Below, piece after piece: positions 1 through 8,850 of a stretch of DNA of 64,000 nucleotides. The translations under genes and the position numbers were made by a program. This DNA is from Rhodoferax sp. GW822-FHT02A01 (GTDB taxonomy: Bacteria > Pseudomonadota > Gammaproteobacteria > Burkholderiales > Burkholderiaceae_C), in contig NZ_CP152376.1 of the NCBI RefSeq assembly GCF_038784515.1, positions 3,596,001 through 3,660,000 of the forward strand. The letters are read 5' to 3'. The notes below the pieces were generated by a model, which saw nothing but the letters and a program-made list of their open reading frames with translations, ran no database searches and was not told where the DNA came from. Numbering within the stretch: position 1 is the stretch's first letter; every line of letters starts with the position of its first letter.

Positions 1-36
1 GCCATCGACTACGCCAATACGCACAAGAAGGCCTGA
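1..36 (+). CDS. acpP: Acyl carrier protein, C-terminal end (partial)
   Basis: Only the last eleven codons and the TGA stop are inside the window. They read AIDYANTHKKA, which matches the usual C-terminal tail of acyl carrier protein (AIDYIN-H-). The following gene is fabF, the expected neighbour of acpP in proteobacteria. ACP carries growing acyl chains on a phosphopantetheine arm; the holo-ACP synthase that installs the arm (acpS) lies at 10341-10733. The identification from eleven residues is helped strongly by the neighbour. Confidence 0.85.
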   Translation, partial: AIDYANTHKKA

Positions 37-62
37 TAGGTCTCTTGCTGCGGCGTTAGCGC

Positions 63-113
63 ATGGGCCTGAAGATCTGGTGAAACCATCAGACGGTCGG
101 GCCCATTTCTTTT
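63..113 (+). terminator. Possible terminator after acpP
   Basis: ATGGGCC (63-69) is complementary to GGCCCAT (100-106); a shorter TGGT/ACCA stem lies inside the loop, and the right arm runs into TTTCTTTT. The long loop makes it weaker than a textbook terminator. It would partly separate the very highly expressed acpP from fabF. The rest of 37-171 shows nothing else. Confidence 0.4.
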
Positions 114-171
114 GCACCTTTGCCCGCCGTCAGGCGGAGTTTCTTTGACAAACTGCTGAAACCTGATTTCT

Positions 172-1416
172 ATGGCCCGTCGTCGCGTTGTTGTCACTGG
201 TTTGGGATGCATCAGTCCCGTAGGTAATACGGTTCCTGAGGCCTGGGCCAATCTGCTTGCTGGCAAGTCCGGCATTGGCACGATTTCCAAGTTCGATGCA
301 TCTGCCTTTTCCTGCCAGATCGCTGGCGAGGTGCGTAACTTCGACTTGGACTCGTACATGAACTCCAAGGAGGCGCGAACGATGGATACCTTTATCCATT
401 ACGGTATCGCCGCCGCCGTTCAGGCCGTTAACGATGCGGGCTTGCCCACTGGCGACGCTCTGGGCGAAGAAGAGGCAACCCGAATCGGTTGTGTGATTGG
501 CTCCGGCATCGGTGGCTTGCCTCTTATCGAGAGCACGCATGCCGAATACACGGCACGTGGACCTCGCCGTATTTCCCCCTTCTTTGTTCCTGCCTCCATC
601 ATCAACATGACCTCCGGTCATGTATCGATGCGTTTCGGCTTCAAGGGACCCAACATTGCCATCGTCACCGCTTGCACCACCGGCCTGCACTGCATTGGTG
701 AAGCTGGTCGGATGATTGAGTATGGTGACGCCGATGTGATGATTGCAGGCGGTTCCGAAGCCACGGTGTCTCCTCTGGGAGTGGGCGGCTTCGCATCCAT
801 GCGCGCACTCAGCACCCGCAACGATGATCCGGCCACTGCTTCGCGTCCCTGGGACAAGGACCGTGATGGTTTTGTCCTGGGTGAAGGCGGTGGCGTTGTG
901 GTTCTGGAAGAGTACGAGCATGCCAAGGCACGTGGCGCGCGCATCTACGCAGAATTGGCAGGCTTCGGCATGAGTGCGGATGCCGGCCACATGACGGCTC
1001 CCAATATGGATGGTCCGCGCCGCGCGATGGTCAACGCCATGCGCAATGCTGGCGTGAACGGCGACCAGATCGACTATCTCAATGCCCATGGAACTTCCAC
1101 GCCGTTGGGCGACATCAACGAGAGCAACGCCATCAAGGCCGCTTTGGGTGATGCGGCCAAGAAGGTCGTGGTGAACTCCACGAAGTCCATGACAGGCCAC
1201 TTGCTGGGTGGTGCCGGCGGACTGGAGTCAGTCGTGACGATCCTGTCCATCTACCATCAGAAGAGCCCGCCAACGATCAACCTGTTCAATCAGGACCCTG
1301 AGTGCGACCTGGACTACTGCGCCAATACAGCGCGGGACATGCGTATCGACGTGGCACTGAAGAACAACTTCGGCTTTGGCGGAACCAACGGTTCCCTGGT
1401 CTTCAAGCGCATCTAG
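172..1416 (+). CDS. fabF: Beta-ketoacyl-ACP synthase II (FabF)
   Basis: Condensing enzyme of type II fatty-acid synthesis: adds malonyl-ACP to acyl-ACP in the cytoplasm, with the temperature-sensitive C16 to C18 elongation as the classic role of this isozyme. The 414-residue length is normal for FabF. The thiolase-fold catalytic triad is visible: Cys168 in TACTTGLHC, His306 in [11 protein letters not shown] and His343 in [13 protein letters not shown]. The start [12 protein letters not shown] fits the family. It follows acpP, as in many proteobacteria, and is followed 20 bases later by the YgfX-like gene. No anomaly seen. Confidence 0.97.
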   Translation: MARRRVVVTGLGCISPVGNTVPEAWANLLAGKSGIGTISKFDASAFSCQIAGEVRNFDLDSYMNSKEARTMDTFIHYGIAAAVQAVNDAGLPTGDALGEEEATRIGCVIGSGIGGLPLIESTHAEYTARGPRRISPFFVPASIINMTSGHVSMRFGFKGPNIAIVTACTTGLHCIGEAGRMIEYGDADVMIAGGSEATVSPLGVGGFASMRALSTRNDDPATASRPWDKDRDGFVLGEGGGVVVLEEYEHAKARGARIYAELAGFGMSADAGHMTAPNMDGPRRAMVNAMRNAGVNGDQIDYLNAHGTSTPLGDINESNAIKAALGDAAKKVVVNSTKSMTGHLLGGAGGLESVVTILSIYHQKSPPTINLFNQDPECDLDYCANTARDMRIDVALKNNFGFGGTNGSLVFKRI

Positions 1417-1436
1417 ATCACTATTGCGCAAGGCCC

Positions 1437-1886
1437 ATGCATCGGGCTCCTGCTGTCAGTTGGAACGTCGGGCCCGCGGCCTGGCGTTTGTATTTTCTGG
1501 TCCTTTGGATCGCGTGCGGCGGGCTTGTGGTGACCCTTTATCTCGTATTGCAGCCTTGGGGCATTCGCGCTGCGACCTTAATGCTGGTCTTTCTGGGAAG
1601 TGTGCTGTATGCCGTTGTGGTCCAACGCAAAGGCAGATCTGGCGTGCTGCGCTGGGACGGTGAGCATTGGTATTGGTCCGGTTTTGAAGACCAGAAGGTT
1701 AGGCACGTGACCTGCGTGCTGGATTTGCAGCGTCGGGTATTGCTGCGTATGCAAGACACGACCGGTAAAGTCCACTGGTTGTGGCTACAGTCGCAGGCGA
1801 TGGATTCTCGTTGGCTTGCGTTTCGAAGAGCTGTTGTCTGCGACAGGTCTGGTAGAGGTCAGGACGCCGCTGAATCACTTCGGTAA
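1437..1886 (+). CDS. YgfX-like (CptA-like) small membrane protein
   Basis: A 149-residue protein with two adjacent hydrophobic segments near the N terminus (about residues 17-34 and 40-57), then a soluble part with a C-terminal motif HWLWLQSQAMDSRWLAFRR. That tail resembles E. coli YgfX (HLWLAADSMDEAEWRDLRR), an inner-membrane protein encoded beside sdhE there. The ATG at 1437 puts the first membrane segment in the usual position; the open frame runs further upstream into fabF without a better start. Here sdhE lies 31 kb away beside gltA, so the E. coli pairing is not kept. The family call is by motif resemblance only. Function is uncertain (toxin or division-related roles have been proposed for YgfX). 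Confidence 0.65.
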   Translation: MHRAPAVSWNVGPAAWRLYFLVLWIACGGLVVTLYLVLQPWGIRAATLMLVFLGSVLYAVVVQRKGRSGVLRWDGEHWYWSGFEDQKVRHVTCVLDLQRRVLLRMQDTTGKVHWLWLQSQAMDSRWLAFRRAVVCDRSGRGQDAAESLR

Positions 1887-1981
1887 TCGTTTTGTAAAGG
1901 CTCTTGCAGACAATCCATGCAACCCTACATAAGGCTGTATTTGCGAGCATTCGCCTTTTTTCTCAAGATTGGAAATACACA

Positions 1982-3454
1982 ATGAACATTCGGATTTTGG
2001 GCACGTTGCGAACAGTCTTGGCGGCAATGGGTATTGCTGCTTCATTCTCGGTTATGGTACTTCCGGTGCAGTCGGCCCAGGCGCAGTCGCGCACCCTGCC
2101 AGACTTCACGGACCTGGTGGAGCAGGTCGGCCCGTCCGTGGTGAATATCAGAACCACGGAAAAGGTAGCCATTCGCTCACAGCAAGGTGCCCCGGGTGAG
2201 GAGGAGATGCTGGAATTCTTCCGTCGCTTCGGTCTCCCCGTTCCCAACATTCCCAAACAGGCGCCAAAAAAGAGCCAGCCGCAACAGCCTCAGGAAGAGG
2301 ATCAGCCCAAGGGCGTTGGTTCGGGCTTCATTCTCTCAACGGACGGCCTGATCATGACCAATGCCCACGTGGTGGATGGGGCCGATGAGGTGCTGGTTAC
2401 GTTGACTGACAAGCGTGAGTTCAAGGCCAAGATCATCGGTGCCGATGCGCGCTCCGATGTGGCCTTGGTGAAAATCGAGGCGACCGGCTTGCCCGCCGTG
2501 AAGGTAGGCGACGTGGGCCGTTTGCGGGTAGGGGAGTGGGTGATGGCCATTGGCTCTCCGTTCGGGCTGGAGAACACCGTGACCGCGGGCATTGTGAGTG
2601 CCAAGTCGCGTGATACGGGCGACTACCTGCCTTTCATCCAGACCGATGTCGCCATCAATCCTGGCAATTCGGGCGGTCCCCTGATCAACATGCGCGGTGA
2701 AGTGATTGGCATCAATAGCCAGATCTATTCGCGCTCTGGCGGCTTTATGGGCATTTCCTTCGCCATCCCCATGGATGAAGCCATTCGCGTGAGCGATCAA
2801 CTGCGCGCGACCGGGCGGGTGTCCCGTGGCCGTATTGGCGTTCAGATCGATCAGGTCAGCAAAGAGGTTGCCGAGTCCATCGGTCTTGGCAAGCCCATTG
2901 GTGCTCTGGTGCGTAGCGTAGAGCCCGGCGCTCCGGCAGACAAAGGTGGTATCGAGGCTGGCGACATCATCACCAAGTTTGATGGCAAGCAGATCGACAA
3001 ATCCAGTGACCTGCCGCGTATCGTTGGCGGCACCAAGCCAGGCTCCAGGAGCACCGTCACGGTATTTCGCCGCGGTGCCACGCGCGATCTGAGTGTTGTG
3101 GTTGCTGAAGTGGAAGCAGACAAGCCGATTGCCAAGGCGTTGCCTGGCAAGGAAGAAAAACCCAAGGCCTCCACCGCGGCGCAGTCCTTTGGCTTGACCG
3201 TCGTGGAACTGACCGATGCGCAAAAGAAGGAGCTCTCCGTCAAGGGTGGAGTGCGGGTGGACTCCGTTTCCGACGCTGCAGCCCGCGCAGGATTGCGTGA
3301 AGGAGATGTCATTCTTGCTGCTGCCAATGTGGAGGTATTGAGCGTCAAGGACTTTGATGCGGTGATCTCCAAGTTCGACAAATCCAAGCCCTTGAGCATC
3401 CTGTTCCGTCGTGGTGACTGGACGCAATATGCGATCTTGAAGGCTGTCAAATAA
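1982..3454 (+). CDS. mucD: Periplasmic DegP/MucD-type serine protease
   Basis: Trypsin-like periplasmic protease and chaperone of the DegP/HtrA family, involved in envelope quality control. From the ATG at 1982 (490 residues) there is a signal peptide ending near AQA (residue 34), the protease domain with His129 (TNAHVVDGAD), Asp159 (ARSDVALVK) and Ser230 (NPGNSGGPL), then two PDZ domains (about 285-370 and 395-485). An in-frame ATG at 1904 would put extra residues before the signal sequence, so 1982 is preferred. It is followed by a strong terminator. In many Betaproteobacteria this gene ends an rpoE-rseA-rseB-mucD operon; those three genes are missing here. Confidence 0.93.
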   Translation: MNIRILGTLRTVLAAMGIAASFSVMVLPVQSAQAQSRTLPDFTDLVEQVGPSVVNIRTTEKVAIRSQQGAPGEEEMLEFFRRFGLPVPNIPKQAPKKSQPQQPQEEDQPKGVGSGFILSTDGLIMTNAHVVDGADEVLVTLTDKREFKAKIIGADARSDVALVKIEATGLPAVKVGDVGRLRVGEWVMAIGSPFGLENTVTAGIVSAKSRDTGDYLPFIQTDVAINPGNSGGPLINMRGEVIGINSQIYSRSGGFMGISFAIPMDEAIRVSDQLRATGRVSRGRIGVQIDQVSKEVAESIGLGKPIGALVRSVEPGAPADKGGIEAGDIITKFDGKQIDKSSDLPRIVGGTKPGSRSTVTVFRRGATRDLSVVVAEVEADKPIAKALPGKEEKPKASTAAQSFGLTVVELTDAQKKELSVKGGVRVDSVSDAAARAGLREGDVILAAANVEVLSVKDFDAVISKFDKSKPLSILFRRGDWTQYAILKAVK

Positions 3455-3474
3455 GGTGACGTCACGGTGACACG

Positions 3475-3510
3475 ACCCCATGCCCAAGCGGGGTATGGGG
3501 TTGTTTTTTT
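3475..3510 (+). terminator. Rho-independent terminator of mucD
   Basis: ACCCCATGCCC (3475-3485) pairs with GGGTATGGGGT (3491-3501) as an 11-bp stem with one G-T pair and a 5-base loop, followed by TGTTTTTTT. It lies 20 bases after the mucD stop. Confidence 0.9.
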
Positions 3511-3732
3511 GTCCCAGGAACAGAATTTTTACGCGGGGCCTGCCGCCATCAGCTATGTAGGCAAACGCTAACTTAACAAGGTGGTTAGCCCGTTTTGGTT
3601 AGAATGGAGCACTAAACAAGGATGGTTTGGCTATAAAGAGGACCTGAAAGTCCATGATATGGGATGTTTTTCAGGATCCCACAGGCGATCCACAGTTCGC
3701 CCACATGTTGTCCTTTAAGCATCGTCCTGTTT

Positions 3733-3752
3733 TGTGAATAACTTGTGCATAA
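3733..3752 (-). promoter_or_regulatory. Pair of DnaA-box consensus matches
   Basis: TGTGAATAA (3733-3741) and TGTGCATAA (3744-3752) each match the reverse complement of the DnaA box TTATNCACA at every defined position, in the same orientation and 11 bp apart. Weaker matches lie at 3686-3694 (CGATCCACA), 3762-3770 (TGTGGACTC) and 3801-3809 (TGTGAATCC), with T-rich DNA between. This could be a DnaA-binding or titration site. No dnaA, dnaN or rpmH is nearby, so the replication origin is not implied. Confidence 0.5.
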
Positions 3753-3822
3753 GATTTATGTTGTGGACTCACAACTCTGTTTTTCTTCGAATTTTTTGGC
3801 TGTGAATCCCGGACTTTTTGCC

Positions 3823-3828
3823 TACAAT
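3823..3828 (+). promoter_or_regulatory. Possible -10 element (TACAAT)
   Basis: TACAAT differs from the sigma-70 consensus at one position. The hexamer 16 bp upstream (TGTGAA) is a poor -35. A transcript from here would start near 3835 and meet the terminator at 3870-3900 before reaching lepA. Confidence 0.35.
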
Positions 3829-3834
3829 GAAGTT

Positions 3835-3900
3835 CCAACTTTCGCAGTTGCCAAAAGATTGTTGGTTCAGGGCGCGTCCAAACCGGACGCGCCCTTTTTT
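3835..3900 (+). ncRNA. Candidate short terminated RNA upstream of lepA
   Basis: Inferred only from a -10-like hexamer at 3823-3828 and a perfect terminator hairpin at 3870-3894 with a T-tract to 3900; the product would be about 65 nt. It could equally be a terminated leader of lepA, or the hairpin could serve readthrough from upstream. No RNA family is recognised. Confidence 0.3.
3870..3900 (+). terminator. Strong terminator before lepA
   Basis: GGGCGCGTCC (3870-3879), loop AAACC and GGACGCGCCC (3885-3894) form a perfect 10-bp stem followed by six T (3895-3900). It lies 44 bases before the lepA start, which is an odd place unless it ends an independent small transcript or attenuates lepA. 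Confidence 0.9.
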
Positions 3901-3943
3901 CTTGTCTGACCGTTTTAATTCAATCACTTGAAGCTCTCCCTTG

Positions 3944-5755
3944 ATGAATCACATCAGAAATTTCTCGATCATTGCGCATATTGATCACGGCAAATCCACG
4001 TTGGCAGACCGCTTGATACAGCGTTGTGGTGGACTTGAAGATCGGCAAATGGAAGCCCAGGTTCTGGACTCGATGGATATCGAAAAAGAGCGTGGGATAA
4101 CCATCAAGGCGCAGACAGCAGCGCTTAAATACAAGGCACGTGATGGCAAGGTCTACAACCTCAATCTGATCGACACGCCGGGACATGTGGACTTCTCGTA
4201 TGAAGTGAGTCGCTCACTGTCTGCATGCGAAGGTGCACTACTGGTCGTCGATGCAAGCCAGGGTGTGGAGGCGCAGACCGTTGCAAACTGCTACACCGCA
4301 CTCGACCTGGGTGTGGAAGTGCTGCCGGTGTTGAACAAGATGGATTTGCCGCAGGCAGATCCGGAGGCAGCGAAGTCCGAGATCGAAGACGTGATCGGCA
4401 TCGATGCCAGTGAGGCAATTCCATGCTCCGCAAAAAGCGGGATGGGTGTGGATGAAATTCTTGAAGCCATCGTTGCCAAGATCCCTGCACCCCGCGGAAA
4501 TCCGGACGGTCCCTTGCGCGCCATGATCATCGATAGCTGGTTCGACAGCTACGTGGGTGTGGTGATGCTGGTGCGGGTGGTCGATGGACGTCTGGCCAAG
4601 GGCGAGCGCATCAAGATGATGGCCTCCGGAGCGACCTACAACGCGGATAACCTGGGCGTGTTCACTCCCGCCAACCAACCACGCGAATCGCTGGAGGCGG
4701 GCGAGGTGGGTTACATCATTGCCGGCATCAAGGAACTGCAAGCTGCCAAGGTGGGCGATACCGTCACCTTGATCAAGGGGGGTACCGGTGGTGCGGCGTT
4801 TACCGCTACTGAACCACTGCCCGGCTTCAAGGAAATTCAGCCGCAGGTGTTTGCCGGTCTGTATCCGACGGAGGCCAGTGAATACGACTCGCTGCGTGAT
4901 GCCCTGGAAAAGCTCAAGCTCAACGATGCATCCCTGCACTACGAGCCGGAAGTGTCACAGGCCTTGGGTTTTGGATTCCGCTGCGGCTTCCTCGGGCTCT
5001 TGCACATGGAGATCGTGCAGGAACGTCTGGAGCGCGAGTTTGATCAGGACCTGATCACCACCGCCCCCAGCGTGGTGTACCAGGTCGTGAAGAGTGACGG
5101 CGAAGTCATCATGGTGGAGAACCCGTCCAAGATGCCCGATGTCGGCAAGACGGCTGAAATCCGCGAACCCATTGTGACCGTGCACTTGTACATGCCGCAG
5201 GAGTATGTGGGCGTGGTGATGACGCTGGCCAACCAGAAGCGCGGAGTGCAGCTGAACATGGCCTACAAGGGCCGTCAGGTGGTGCTCACCTATGAGATGC
5301 CCTTGGGTGAAATCGTGCTGGACTTCTTTGACAAGCTCAAATCAGTCAGCCGCGGTTACGCGTCCATGGACTACGAGTTCAAGGAGTACCGCGCGTCTGA
5401 TGTGGTCAAGGTCGACATCCTGCTCAACGGCGACAAGGTGGATGCCCTGTCCATCATCGTGCACCGTTCGCAGTCGCAGTATCGCGGCCGCGCGGTGGTG
5501 GCCAAGATGCGCGAGATCATTTCGCGTCAGATGTACGATGTCGCCATCCAGGCGGCCATTGGTGCCAACATCATTGCCCGTGAGACAATCAAGGCGTTGC
5601 GCAAGAATGTGCTCGCCAAGTGCTATGGCGGCGACATTTCCCGCAAGCGCAAGCTCCTTGAAAAACAAAAAGCAGGCAAGAAACGCATGAAGCAAATTGG
5701 TTCGGTTGAAGTTCCCCAGGAAGCGTTCCTGGCCATTCTGCAGGTGGAAGATTGA
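3944..5755 (+). CDS. lepA: Elongation factor 4 (LepA) GTPase
   Basis: Ribosome-bound translational GTPase related to EF-G that acts in translation fidelity and initiation. The 603 residues match the family length. The N terminus [20 protein letters not shown] holds the P-loop; further G motifs are DTPGHVDF and NKMDLP, and the LepA-specific C-terminal domain is present with the basic end [20 protein letters not shown]. The ATG at 3944 is chosen over the TTG just before it because it matches the E. coli N terminus. Its stop overlaps the lepB start, so the two are translationally coupled. Confidence 0.97.
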   Translation: MNHIRNFSIIAHIDHGKSTLADRLIQRCGGLEDRQMEAQVLDSMDIEKERGITIKAQTAALKYKARDGKVYNLNLIDTPGHVDFSYEVSRSLSACEGALLVVDASQGVEAQTVANCYTALDLGVEVLPVLNKMDLPQADPEAAKSEIEDVIGIDASEAIPCSAKSGMGVDEILEAIVAKIPAPRGNPDGPLRAMIIDSWFDSYVGVVMLVRVVDGRLAKGERIKMMASGATYNADNLGVFTPANQPRESLEAGEVGYIIAGIKELQAAKVGDTVTLIKGGTGGAAFTATEPLPGFKEIQPQVFAGLYPTEASEYDSLRDALEKLKLNDASLHYEPEVSQALGFGFRCGFLGLLHMEIVQERLEREFDQDLITTAPSVVYQVVKSDGEVIMVENPSKMPDVGKTAEIREPIVTVHLYMPQEYVGVVMTLANQKRGVQLNMAYKGRQVVLTYEMPLGEIVLDFFDKLKSVSRGYASMDYEFKEYRASDVVKVDILLNGDKVDALSIIVHRSQSQYRGRAVVAKMREIISRQMYDVAIQAAIGANIIARETIKALRKNVLAKCYGGDISRKRKLLEKQKAGKKRMKQIGSVEVPQEAFLAILQVED

Positions 5756-6720
5756 TGCAAGCCTTGACCTCCGCCATTCTGGGCGCCTTTGTGCTGTATG
5801 CCGCATCCTGGTACTTCGGCCTTGTTGACGGCAACTTTGCGCTGCTCCTATTTCTTGCATCGCTGGTAACCGGAGCCTACTGGCTGGCCGAGCGCTTCTA
5901 TTTCCTGCCCCGTCGCAAAGCCGCAGTGGCAGCTTTGGAGGCCAATGATGCACAGCGTCGGGCCGAGCTCGCCAAGATGGGCATTGCCCAGGTGGATGGC
6001 GATGTGTCGGAAGCCAAAGTGCGTTTGCTGATGCAGCCCTGGTGGCTGGATTGGACGGCAGGACTGTTCCCGGTGATCATCACGGTGTTCCTGTTGCGCT
6101 CTTTCCTGTTTGAGCCATTCAAGATTCCTTCGGGTTCCATGATTCCGACCCTGCTGGTGGGTGACCTGATTCTGGTGAACAAGTTCACCTATGGTCTGCG
6201 CCTGCCGGTACTCAACAAGAAGATCACCGAGGGCAACAAGCCACAACGCGGTGATGTCATGGTGTTTCGCTATCCGCCAAAGCCCAGTCTGGATTACATC
6301 AAGCGGGTGGTGGGCGTTCCGGGCGACACGGTGGCCTATCTGAACAAGCGGCTCACCATCAACGGTGTGGTGCAACCCACCGCTGCGGTCCCCGAGTTCT
6401 TCGACGAAGACTCCATGCGGTACTTCAAGCACTACGAGGAAGTGCTGGGGGGTGTAAAACACCGCATCCTCAACGACGACGACCGGCCCGCGTTTGTTCC
6501 GGGTGCAGATCAGTTTGCAGGACGTGAGGGGTGCAGCTATACCATTGAGGGCGTGACCTGCAAGGTGCCACCGGGACAGTACTTCATGATGGGCGACAAT
6601 CGCGACAATTCCATGGATTCGCGCTATTGGGGGTTTGTACCCGATGAAAATATTGTGGGTAAGGCCATATTCATATGGATGAACTTCAGCCATCCCAAGC
6701 GGATTGGTTTCTTCAATTGA
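5755..6720 (+). CDS. lepB: Signal peptidase I
   Basis: Inner-membrane serine protease that removes signal peptides from Sec- and Tat-exported proteins. 321 residues with N-terminal membrane segments (about 1-20, 27-47, 100-117), then the catalytic Ser128 in IPSGSMIPT and the general base Lys183 in YIKRVVGVPGD, and the box GDNRDNSMDSRYWG near the C terminus. The ATG at 5755 shares its A with the lepA TGA stop (TGATG). The lepA-lepB pair is the classic arrangement. Confidence 0.97.
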   Translation: MQALTSAILGAFVLYAASWYFGLVDGNFALLLFLASLVTGAYWLAERFYFLPRRKAAVAALEANDAQRRAELAKMGIAQVDGDVSEAKVRLLMQPWWLDWTAGLFPVIITVFLLRSFLFEPFKIPSGSMIPTLLVGDLILVNKFTYGLRLPVLNKKITEGNKPQRGDVMVFRYPPKPSLDYIKRVVGVPGDTVAYLNKRLTINGVVQPTAAVPEFFDEDSMRYFKHYEEVLGGVKHRILNDDDRPAFVPGADQFAGREGCSYTIEGVTCKVPPGQYFMMGDNRDNSMDSRYWGFVPDENIVGKAIFIWMNFSHPKRIGFFN

Positions 6721-6738
6721 TATTGCGGGGAAAGATAA

Positions 6739-7095
6739 ATGTCTGAACAGCTTCCGTCCAAGCAACGTGGTATTTCCTTCATCGGTCTGCTCTTTGTAGC
6801 TGCGGTACTGGCAATGGCCGGCGTGGTCATTGCGCAGGTATTCCCTACGGCCATTGAATACATGAATGTGCAGAAAGCGGCGCAGAAGGCCGCGACGGAC
6901 GGCTCCACGCCTGCCGAAATCCGCATGATTTTCGACAAGAATGCCGATATCAACGACATCAAGTCCATCCGCGGCAAGGATCTGGACATCAGCAAACAAG
7001 GCGACAAGGTCGTGGTGGCGTTCAGCTACCAACGGGAGATTCATCTGGTTGGGCCGGCCTTTCTGACCATGAAGTACGAAGGTCAATCCAAATAA
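6739..7095 (+). CDS. DUF4845 single-pass membrane protein
   Basis: 118 residues. One hydrophobic segment (about 11-33) follows a short basic start; the remainder is a small soluble domain with the DUF4845 pattern (AAQKAATDG...AEIRMIFDKNADI). The N terminus (QRGISFIGLLFVAAVLA) looks like a prepilin-type sequence, but no pilin features follow. It sits between lepB and rnc, where this family is normally found in Beta- and Gammaproteobacteria. A GGGGAAAG ribosome site precedes the ATG. The molecular function is not known. Confidence 0.85.
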   Translation: MSEQLPSKQRGISFIGLLFVAAVLAMAGVVIAQVFPTAIEYMNVQKAAQKAATDGSTPAEIRMIFDKNADINDIKSIRGKDLDISKQGDKVVVAFSYQREIHLVGPAFLTMKYEGQSK

Positions 7096-7096
7096 G

Positions 7097-7783
7097 GTGG
7101 CTGATAGTCTTCAGGAGTTGCAGCGGCGCTTGCAACATCAATTTGCGAATCCGTCCCTGCTTTCCCGTGCGCTGACGCACCGCAGCTTTTCGTCCGATCA
7201 CTATGAGCGTCTGGAGTTCCTGGGCGACTCGGTCCTGGGGCTGGCGATTTCGGCCCTGCTGTATTCCCGTCTGGACAAGCTTGCAGAGGGTGACTTGTCC
7301 CGCGTGCGTGCCAATCTGGTCAAGCAAGAGACCTTGCATCAACTGGCCGTAGAGTTGGGGCTTCCCGACCTGCTGCGCCTGGGGGAAGGCGAGGTCCGTT
7401 CCGGTGGGCAGAAGCGCCCCTCCATCCTCGCGGATGCACTGGAAGCCATCATCGGCGCGGTCTATCTCGATGCCGGTTATGGCAAGGCGCAGGAACTGGT
7501 CTATCGCCTCTTCAACGCGGTGGAAATCAACCCGCAGATGGATGCCATTGGCAAGGATGCCAAGACAGCCTTGCAGGAATGGTTGCAAGGGCGCAAGATG
7601 AAACTGCCGGTTTACAAGGTCGTAGGTACCTTGGGTGCCGCGCATAAGCAAACCTTTGACGTGGAGTGTGAAATACCTGAACTCCGACTGTCCGAACGCG
7701 GCATTGGTGGCTCACGCCGTGCCGGGGAGCAGGCTGCTGCCACAGCCATGTTGCAAACACTTCAAACCAAATACCCAACATGA
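7097..7783 (+). CDS. rnc: Ribonuclease III
   Basis: Double-strand-specific endoribonuclease that processes rRNA precursors and structured mRNAs. 228 residues: RNase III domain with signature ERLEFLGDS (37-45) and the second acidic pair in [15 protein letters not shown], then a C-terminal dsRNA-binding domain (about 155-226, [11 protein letters not shown]...[12 protein letters not shown]). The start is GTG at 7097, one base after the stop of the preceding gene. Its TGA overlaps the era ATG (ATGA), the conserved rnc-era coupling. Confidence 0.97.
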   Translation: MADSLQELQRRLQHQFANPSLLSRALTHRSFSSDHYERLEFLGDSVLGLAISALLYSRLDKLAEGDLSRVRANLVKQETLHQLAVELGLPDLLRLGEGEVRSGGQKRPSILADALEAIIGAVYLDAGYGKAQELVYRLFNAVEINPQMDAIGKDAKTALQEWLQGRKMKLPVYKVVGTLGAAHKQTFDVECEIPELRLSERGIGGSRRAGEQAAATAMLQTLQTKYPT

Positions 7784-8850
7784 ACGCTCCCAAAAAACCA
7801 TCCGCCAAGTCCGCCACCAAAGCACCAGCAAAGGCAGCTGTCAGCGAGGCGCCCGCCATCGAAGAGGTGGACCAGCCTGATCTGGATGCCATGCTGCAGG
7901 GCCTGCTGAAAAGCACGCCCAAGCTGGCCGAACCCGGAACAGACGGTGGTGGGCAGCGCTGCGGTCTGGTGGCCATCGTCGGCAAGCCCAACGTGGGCAA
8001 GTCCACCCTGCTCAACGCCCTGGTAGGGCAAAAGATCAGCATCACTTCGCGCAAGGCACAGACCACGCGGCATCGCATCACCGGCATGCGTACGCAGGGC
8101 CAGACCCAGTTTGTGTTTGTGGATACGCCCGGCTTTCAGACCCTGCATGGCAACGCGTTGAACAAGTCGCTCAACAAGACGGTTCAAGGCGCGGTCTCGG
8201 ACGTGGATCTGATCCTGCTGGTGGTGGAGGCAGGCAGCTTCACTCCGGCGGATGCCCGCGTGCTGTCCTTGCTGGGCAAAGACGTTCCAACCATTCTGGT
8301 TGCCAATAAGCTCGACAACGTGCACCGCCGTGGCGACATCGCTCCCTGGCTGCAGGAGATGCAAAAGAAGCATGCGTTTGCTGAGTTCGTTCCCATGTCG
8401 GCTAAGAACCCCAAGGACGTGGAACGCCTGCTTGGCATTTGCGAAGGATTTCTGCCCGAGCAGGCCTGGTGGTACGGCGAAGACGAACTGACCGACCGCA
8501 GTGAAAAGTTTCTGGCCAGCGAACTGGTGCGTGAAAAACTCTTTCGCCTGACGGGTGACGAGTTGCCTTACACCTCCACCGTCGTCATCGACAAGTTCGA
8601 AGAAGAGCCGCCGCAGCGCAAGGGCCAGAAGCGACTGTTGCGCATCGCTGCCACCATTGTGGTGGAACGCGATGGTCACAAGGCCATGGTGATCGGTGAC
8701 AAGGGCGAGCGCATCAAACGCATCGGCATGGAAACCCGGGTGGAGCTGGAGAAGCTGGCGGACGCCAAGGTGTTTCTGGAGCTGTGGGTGAAGGTGCGCT
8801 CTGGCTGGGCCGATGACGAAGCGCGGGTGCGCAGTTTTGGCTACGAATAA
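7780..8850 (+). CDS. era: GTPase Era, with extended N terminus
   Basis: GTPase needed for 30S subunit maturation; binds the 3' end of 16S rRNA through a KH domain. 356 residues against about 300 in E. coli. The extra part is an Ala/Lys-rich, probably disordered tail of some 60 residues before the P-loop GKPNVGKS (68-75). Other G motifs are DTPGF and NKLDNV; the C-terminal KH domain carries [13 protein letters not shown]. The ATG overlaps the rnc stop, so the extension is probably genuine, although an internal start cannot be excluded. The 3' end overlaps recO. Confidence 0.96.
   Translation: MNAPKKPSAKSATKAPAKAAVSEAPAIEEVDQPDLDAMLQGLLKSTPKLAEPGTDGGGQRCGLVAIVGKPNVGKSTLLNALVGQKISITSRKAQTTRHRITGMRTQGQTQFVFVDTPGFQTLHGNALNKSLNKTVQGAVSDVDLILLVVEAGSFTPADARVLSLLGKDVPTILVANKLDNVHRRGDIAPWLQEMQKKHAFAEFVPMSAKNPKDVERLLGICEGFLPEQAWWYGEDELTDRSEKFLASELVREKLFRLTGDELPYTSTVVIDKFEEEPPQRKGQKRLLRIAATIVVERDGHKAMVIGDKGERIKRIGMETRVELEKLADAKVFLELWVKVRSGWADDEARVRSFGYE

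Larger units (their letters stand above)
3511..3943. other. Gene-free mucD-lepA interval
   Basis: More than 430 bases without a convincing ORF. The first part (3600-3690) has five GGA trinucleotides (3606, 3620, 3640, 3662, 3674), one in the short hairpin GGAC-CTGAAA-GTCC (3640-3653). Then come DnaA-box-like sites, a GTTGTG-GACT-CACAAC hairpin (3760-3775) followed by CTGTTTTTC, a TACAAT -10-like hexamer (3823-3828) and a strong terminator (3870-3900). It is unusually long and structured for a gap in such a compact region. Confidence 0.6.

Noticed and set aside
3660-3830. Chromosomal replication origin
   Set aside because: There are DnaA-box matches, but no dnaA, dnaN, gyrB, rpmH or parAB nearby and no clear AT-rich 13-mer repeats, so oriC is not supported.
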